Positions 57,401 to 64,000 of a stretch of 64,000 nucleotides of DNA are shown one piece after another (positions within the stretch are counted from its first letter, which is position 1; each line of letters begins with the position of its first letter). A model generated the notes under the pieces. The model ran no database searches, was not told the DNA's origin, and worked only from the letters and a program-made list of their open reading frames with translations. Origin of the DNA: Nematostella vectensis (lineage: Eukaryota; Cnidaria; Anthozoa; Actiniaria; Edwardsiidae); the NCBI RefSeq assembly GCF_932526225.1, contig NC_064040.1, positions 1,679,501 through 1,743,500 on the forward strand, given 5' to 3'. The position numbers and the translations under genes were made by a program.

Positions 57401-58980
57401 ATTTTAAAGCTTGTCTGTAGTTTCTCTAGTGATACCACCTAGATATTTTACAGCTTGTCTGTAGTTTCTCTAGTAATACCACCTAGATATTTTACAGCTT
57501 GTCTGTAGTTTCTCTAGTAATACCACCTAGATATTTTACAGCTTGTCTGTAGTTTCTCTAGTAATACCACCTAGATATTTTACAGCTTGTCTGTAGTTTC
57601 TTAGTAATACCGCCTAGATATTTCACAGCTTGTCTGTAGTTTCTCTAGTAATACCACCTAGATATTTCACAGCTTGTCTGTAGTTTCTCTAGTGATACCA
57701 GCTAGATATTTTACAGCTTGTCTGTAGTTTCTCTAGTCATACCACCTAGATATTTTACAGCTTGTCTGTAGTTTCTCTATTCATACCACCTAGATATTTT
57801 ACAGCATGTCTGTAGTTTCTCTATTCATACCGCCGAGATATTTTACAGCTTGTCTGTAGTTTCTCTAGTAATACCGCCGAGATATTTTACAGCTTGTCTG
57901 TAGTTTCTCTAGTAATACCACCTAGATATTTTACAGCTTGTCTGTAGTTTCTCTAGTAATACCACCTAGATATTTTACAGCCTGTCTGTAGTTTCTCTAG
58001 TCATACCACCTCGATATTTTACAGCTTGTCTGTAGTTTCTCTAGTAATACCACCTAGATATTTTACAGCTTGTCTGTAGTTTCTCTAGTCATACCACCTA
58101 GATATTTTACAGCTTGTCTGTAGTTTCTCTAGTCATATATCACCTAGATATTTTACAGTGTGTCTGTAGTTTCTCTAGTAATACCACCTAGATATTTTAC
58201 AGCTTGTCTGTAGTTTCTCTAGTAATACCACCTAGATATTTTACAGCTTGTCTGTAGTTTCTCTAGTCATACCACCTCGATATTTTACAGCTTGTCTGTA
58301 GTTTCTCTAGTAATACCACCTAGATATTTTACAGCTTGTCTGTAGTTTCTCTAGTCATATATCACCTAGATATTTTACAGTGTGTCTGTAGTTTCTCTAG
58401 TAATACCACCTAGATATTTTACAGCTTGTCTGTAGTTTCTCTAGTCATACCACCTAGATATTTTACAGCTTGTCTGTAGTTTCTCTAGTCATATATCACC
58501 TAGATATTTTACAGTGTGTCTGTAGTTTTTCTAGTAATACCACCTAGATATTTTACAGTGTGTCTGTAGTTTCACTAGTAATACCACCTAGATATTTTAC
58601 AGTGTGTCTGTAGTTTTTCTAGTATACCACCTAGATATTTTACAGCTTGTCTGTAGTTTTTCTAGTAATATCACCTAGATATTTTACAGTGTGTCTGTAG
58701 TTTTTCTAGTATACCACCTAGATATTTTACAGCTTGTCTGTAGTTTCACTAGTAATACCACCTAGATATTTTACAGCTTGTCTGTAGTTTCTCTAGTATA
58801 CCACCTAGATATTTTACAGCTTGTCTGTAGTTTCACTAGTAATACCACCTAGATATTTTACAGCTTGTCTGTAGTTTCTCTAGTATACCACCTAGATATT
58901 TTACAGCTTGTCTGTAGTTTTTCTAGTAATATCACCTAGATATTTTACAGTGTGTCTGTAGTTTCTCTAGTATACCACCT
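54420..58980. repeat. 44-bp minisatellite, about 104 copies
   Basis: The unit holds TACCACCTAGATATTTTACA, GCTTGTCTGTAGTTTCTCTA and GTAA. Variants (TATACC, CAGTGTGTC, TTTTTCAG, CCGCCGAG, CACCTCG) recur in the same order several times (for example 55140-56150 against 57000-57900), showing higher-order block duplication. A single seed-like CAGCTTGTCTGTAGTTT lies at 54298-54314 in the mARC 3' flank. Confidence 0.97.
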
Positions 58981-59996
58981 AGGGGAAAGGGAATCGGATA
59001 GCTTTGATTGCTGACCGGGGATATTGATACCGGATAGCTTTCAGATAGAGACAAAGAGGATGGTGCTATAGACTTTTTAAAACTCAGGTAAACAAACTTA
59101 TTACGTCCGTAATGAACCATATTTATTCTGGGACTTCTGAGGATTGCTTTTCTGTAGTTTGCAAAAGTTATAATAACAATCCTAACCGAGCCTTATAAGT
59201 CTCTGGCTATTATAGTACACAAGTGTAAAAACAACGATTGACTGATAGAAAGACAAAAAAACGAACTTATAGAGTTTTTCAAGAAGCCCAACTTGTGTGT
59301 GAAAAAAACTCATCAAATAATTAGGGTTCCTCTTCTGCAAAATATCTGTTCCGCAGCCGGTTTTTTTATGGCTGGGAAAATGTTAGACCCCTCGGTTGCT
59401 GGGGAATTAACCGTCCTGAATGGTTCTGCTGGCAAATTTGTGTCGTCGAACTAGTTGTGCTGGGAATACTTTGGGGGCGCTGGAGCGAGCGGGGGATGCT
59501 CGGGGAAAAAATCGTCCCGATCGGTTATACGGGCAATTATTCATGTGCTAAAATGCCTAACCACTGCTGGATCAAAAAAAAAAAAATTTCCAAACAATGC
59601 TGGCTGGGAAAAAAAGAAATGGTCCCTCCTGGGAAAAAGGAACATTTATTTTTTCCAGGAACTTTTGAGTTGATATTTTCGGCATCAGAACGTGTTTCGA
59701 GTAGGGGGGCTGTAGCGGATCTGGGGGGAGGGTTTAGGGGGGTTAACCCTCCTTTGGGCTGCCAGACGTAACAAAAAAAATCAAATGTAACAAAAAAATC
59801 ACCCCTCCCCCCTTTGTCACTGAGCCAACTCCCCCTCCCTCCTTTAGCGAAAAGCTAGATCCGCCCCCCGGGGGCTCGTTGTATGCTTTTGAAACGCGCT
59901 AGCCGAAACCGGGCAAAAAACCCTCAATTATCCCCTGCGGCTTTGCATAGTACACTGTCCATAACTGACCTATAAACGTTCTGAGCTGACCTGGCG
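58981..59996. other. Spacer between the 44-bp array and the mARC copy
   Basis: No gene. Contains the dispersed inverted-end repeat at about 59711-59869 (GTAGCGGATCTGGGGGG ... AAAAGCTAGATCCGCC). Confidence 0.5.
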
Positions 59997-62900
59997 ATGT
60001 CTTCCGTAAGTAAAGCACTTCTCGTGTGTGTACCTGCTGCTTTCGCGACCGCAGTAGCTCTGTTTTACTTGAAAAAGACCCGCAAGAGAGAGTTTCGTCC
60101 CGCGGGACATGTTTCGGGACTACCCGATCAAGTCTTGCAAGGGAATCCCGCTGGATTAGGCGCAATGTCTTCTCGAGGGTTTACGATACGACAGGTAAGT
60201 TGAAAAAAAAGTTTGACATTACTGATTACAATAGATAAAGTGTGTTTAGTAGTATCGGTGCCGGCGAGTTTCGGCTTTTTGCGTGCCACTAGGTAGCAGT
60301 TCAGATTACGCAAGGTCAAATTACCCGGGTTATCTAAACAAACACGGAGAGCGCGTCCAACCAGGCACATCTCGCACATTAGAGGCAATTTCGTATCAGA
60401 ATTTAGCCTAACAAACTCTGTTCCTACTTCCCTTGCTTGTGGCTGGGGATTAAATTCGGTCTAGAATTTCGAAGATTTACTTGTTGTTATACACTTTACT
60501 ACCATTTCATCAGTAGAAGTTCCAACAATTTAATATCATACTCTCAAGCACGAGAGAGGGTCCAGATAGTTAACAATGCCATGCTCCCTGGTATAATCTG
60601 GGGCTCTAACAAATTTGTTTTTTTGTTTATTTATTTATACAGACGATGGGTGATTGTTGACACTCAGGATAGAATACTTTATTTTTCCTTGTGTCCAAAA
60701 ATTTTTCTTATTTCACCATCCTTTGATAAGGAAATGGAGAATCTTATCCTGGATGCACCTGGTACGGAGACCCTCAAGATACCATTGTCCAGGCGAACCA
60801 ACAAGATCAAGGATATACAGTAAGAGTATTATTCATTAGATACCTTCAGTGTTAGATTTTTGTCACCCCACGGTATTTTTTTATATTAAAGCCCCCCCCC
60901 CCCTATCCTTGAGGATGGTGCCTCCCTTTTAGAAACAACAGACTTGAAAGTCTGTTATTTTGCTGGCTGCAATCTAAATTTACCCCAAATGGGGTAACCA
61001 TGGCAAGCCTGGTGATAAGGTAACAGTCTTGTTATACCAGAGTATGGAATTAGGAAGAGGTGCAAGTTTGGTGAAGGGGGATATACACAGGGGCGGATAT
61101 CCTCCCCCCCCCTTTTTGAGAAAAAAATTGAAAATTCACTTTGTTTGAAGAAACTCTGGAGAAGGTACTTTCCATGTGCCATCCCCCACTTTACTTTGCT
61201 GATGTGGCAAATTCAATTCCATCTTGTTGTTAGATCTGTGTGACCTACCCAGAACCACTGGATCAGTTATAAGCTGTTTATCCGGCCATTATCCATCCCC
61301 TATTTTGAAATCCTGGAACCGCCCCTGATACATTTGGCATTCACCTTCATCCTATATTCACAAGCATTGTTATACCAAAAGTCCTGGAATTAAGGAGGAA
61401 TGAAGGGGTACACTCTGTTTTTCTTATGAGTTAACATTAGGACAGGAACAATTCCGACTAACCCTAAATGAGAGCCAGCAAACAGACTACCTTTACCCCT
61501 GTTTGTTTTGTACAGGTTGGATTTGCCAACACTGCCGCTGTAATGATCAACTCACAGTCATCACTCAAAGAACTGAATAAACATTATGATGAGCCAGTCA
61601 ACATGGACAGATTCAGGCCTAATATCATAGTGGATGGGGGGACACCCTACGAGGAGGTAGGTCTAGATGGAAGGGGTGTGAGTGTAATTAATAGTATCAT
61701 AGTGGATGGGTGTCTTATGACGAGGTAGGTCTGGATGGAAGGGGTGTGGGTGTAATGGTAATAGTATCATAGTGGGTGGGGGGACACCCTACAAGGAGGT
61801 AGGTCTAGATGGAAGGGGTGTGGATGTAATGGTAATAGTATCATAGTGGGTGGGTGTCTTATGGACGAGGTAGGTCTGGATGGAAGGGGTGTGGGTGTAA
61901 TGGTAATAGTATCATAGTGGGTGGGGGGACACCCTACAAGGAGGTAGGTCTGGATGGAAGGGGTGTGGATGTAATGGTAATAGTATCATAGTGGGTGGGG
62001 GGACACCCTACAAGGAGGTAGGTCTAGATGGAAGGGGTGTGGATGTAATGGTAATAGTATCATAGTGGGTGGGGGGACACCCTACAAGGAGGTAGGTCTA
62101 GATGGAAGGGGTGTGGATGTAATGGTAATAGTATCATAGTGGGTGGGGGGACACCCTACAAGGAGGTAGGTCTGGATGGAAGGGGTGTGGGTGTAATGGT
62201 AATAGTATCATAGTGGGTGGGGGGACACCCTACAAGGAGGTAGGTCTGGATGGAAGGGGTGTGGGTGTAATGGTAATAGTATCATAGTGGGTGGGGGGAC
62301 ACCCTACAAGGAGGTAGGTCTGGATGGAAGGGGTGTGGATGTAATGGTAATAGTATCATAGTGGGTGGGGGGACACCCTACAAGGAGGTAGGTCTGGATG
62401 GAAGGGGTGTGGGTGTAATGGTAATAGTATCATAGTGGGTGGGGGGACACCCTACAAGGAGGTAGGTCTAGATGGAAGGGGTGTGGATGTAATGGTAATA
62501 GTATCATAGTGGGTGGGGGGACACCCTACAAGGAGGTAGGTCTAGATGGAAGGGGTGTGGATGTAATGGTAATAGTATCATAGTGGGTGGGGGACACCCT
62601 ACAAGGAGGTAGGTCTAGATGGAAGGGGTGTGGATGTAATGGTAATAGTATCATAGTGAATAGGGGATGTCTTATGGGGAGGTGGGTTAGGGCATCGAAG
62701 GGAATAGGGGATAATGGTAATAGTATCATAGTGGATGGGGGGCGTCTTATGGGTAATGGGTAAGAGTTTCATAGTGATGATGGTGGACATCTTATGAGTA
62801 GGTGGGCTTGGGGATGGAAGGGGTGTGGGGGTAATGGTAATAGTATCATAGCGGATGGGGCACATCGCTTGTGGAGGTAAATGTGTTTCTTAAGCACATC

Positions 62901-63028
62901 CTCTATCGTCCTGTATCGAATTTGAATAGACAAGTTAGGGTTATTTAATGGGTATTTGATTTTGATTAACATATCTATGTCTATACTAGGATAAATGGAG
63001 GACCGTGAAGATTGAAGACAATGTCTAG
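59997..63028 (+). pseudogene. Broken tandem copy of mARC retaining introns
   Basis: Exon 1 equivalent 59997-60194, exon 2 60643-60819, exon 4 61516-61656 and an exon 5 start at 62990. Exon 1 lacks 8 bp that the intact gene has between GTTTCGGGACT and ACCCGATCAAG, which shifts the frame. Exon 2 is the same length as in the intact gene (177 bp) and keeps LISPSFDKEMENLILDAPG. I find no exon 3. Exon 5 reads DKWRTVKIEDNV and then stops. Exons 6 and 7 are not seen before the window ends. Introns in the same places show DNA-level duplication, not retroposition. The head anchor (LLVCVPAAFATAVALFY) is preserved. A functional truncated product is unlikely. Confidence 0.88.
61640..62670. repeat. About 71-bp minisatellite made of an exon end and its donor, about 14 copies
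   Basis: The unit holds ATCATAGTGGGTGGGGGGAC, ACCCTACAAGGAG|GTAGGTCT and GGATGGAAGGGGTGTGG plus TGTAATGGTAATAGT. The first copy is the real exon 4 end of the mARC pseudogene (61627-61656 and its GTAGGT donor). More diverged units continue to about 62860. Confidence 0.95.
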
Positions 63029-63904
63029 TTTCGATGAATAAAAAATTGTGTATGGTAATATAACTAAAGATATCAAGTTGAACACTCACATTGGTGAAAT
63101 TACGACCAAGTCTAACAAAACTCTTGGGTTCCTAAAACGTCATGTCAAGGTCAGGTCACCAATCTTAAAGAGAAAGCCTACAACGCTATCCTTAGGCGTA
63201 AGACCAATATTGGAATAATACCGCCATTTGGGATGCGCGAGAGGGAGTTGAAAATAGTGGCAATTGGGTTGAAATGACAAAACGGGATGGGTTCTGTCAA
63301 GATAATACCCGTTGGACAGCGTCGCCAATATCCTAAACAAGCTTGGATGGGACGCACTTACAAAGACAAGGGCAATCTCTCGCCTCAATCTTATGTTTAA
63401 AATAGTCAACAGCCATGGTCTGGGCTTCTCTGATCTATAATGCTTGCCATTTTAAAGTTGCCCGAACGTGAGCGCCGATCCGCTTAAGGGAGAAAGGACA
63501 GAGGAACCAATGCGCACTCTAAATAGGTGATTCTTCCATAACACCAAAGTATGATATTTATGAAAATTTTGTCAGTGTATTTTGTTATAAGGCGCTTATC
63601 TTTGTAAGTCCGTGCAAACTGCGCCAGCTTTGTTGAAGAGAAAGCACGTAGCATTGTTGGTCCTGTTAAGAAATGTATTGATGTATGCCACAAAGTGCTG
63701 GCTTATTTAGTTTCTGATCAACAAGTGAGACTGCGCTAATAATGTTGACGGGTTGATGTTTTTTGTACCGTTGAACAGGAGGAGAGGTTATGCCGATGGG
63801 AGCATGATAAAGATATGACAAAGGGGTCACCTCTTTAGTTTCGAACTCCATGAACTACCACACCACTCTGGGGGCGTTAAAGCATGTTCCATATCGAGCA
63901 CACT
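63029..63904. other. No gene recognised
   Basis: Downstream of the mARC pseudogene. A frame at 63058-63210 resembles LINE-type coding (TKSNKTLGFLKRHVKV), suggesting a reverse transcriptase remnant with frame breaks; low certainty. Confidence 0.4.
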
Positions 63905-64000
63905 ATTGAATATGCTTCATTCTCATGTCATTGAAAATGCTTCATTCTCATGTCATTGAATATGCTTCATTCTCATGTCATTGAATATGCTTCATTCTCA
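63905..64000. repeat. 25-bp tandem repeat running off the window
   Basis: ATTGAATATGCTTCATTCTC plus ATGTC, at least four copies, continuing to the last base, so its full length is unknown. Confidence 0.9.

Overview
The window is eukaryotic: its genes are split by GT-AG introns, the intergenic DNA is AT-rich, and it carries many miniature transposons and minisatellites. The gene products (FKBP2, a Polycomb chromobox protein, a BRMS1/BRMS1L protein, BAF, PRORSD1, mARC) are animal proteins. The Polinton-like element and the repeat style suggest a cnidarian, most likely a sea anemone such as Nematostella; this species call is inference.

Layout. 0.6-1.9 kb holds a complete four-exon FKBP2 gene (-). 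2.2-17.1 kb is a nested transposon stack: a LINE reverse transcriptase fragment is split at a TCATA site by a 13.36-kb Polinton-like (virus-derived) element and again about 270 bp further on by a 974-bp MULE-like element. Both inserts are flanked by perfect target duplications, and removing them rejoins the LINE frame. The Polinton-like element has long terminal inverted repeats. It carries a broken major capsid gene, a truncated packaging ATPase, a retroviral-type integrase, a polymerase-helicase-HNH fusion and several small membrane-anchored proteins. Most are damaged, so this copy is dead.

17.6-19.4 kb is a five-exon Polycomb CBX gene (-). 20.0-24.2 kb is a 56-bp minisatellite interrupted by a LINE 3' end. 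24.8-27.0 kb is a single-C2, synaptotagmin-like membrane protein gene (-). 27-35 kb is mostly unassigned, with one possible signal-peptide exon, a MITE and a 69-bp array rich in CRE palindromes. 35.0-41.8 kb is a BRMS1L-type gene (-), one intron of which is almost wholly a 27-bp minisatellite. 44.0-44.3 kb is BANF1/BAF (-), and 45.3-45.8 kb is PRORSD1 (+). 49.0-54.1 kb is a seven-exon mARC gene (+). It is followed by a 4.5-kb 44-bp array and, at 60-63 kb, by a broken tandem copy of mARC that keeps its introns.

The most unusual host-side pattern is that several minisatellites start from exon/intron borders. In the mARC gene, its pseudogene, the BRMS1L gene and the C2 gene, the repeated unit contains the exon end plus the splice site, so splice donors or acceptors are multiplied in tandem.
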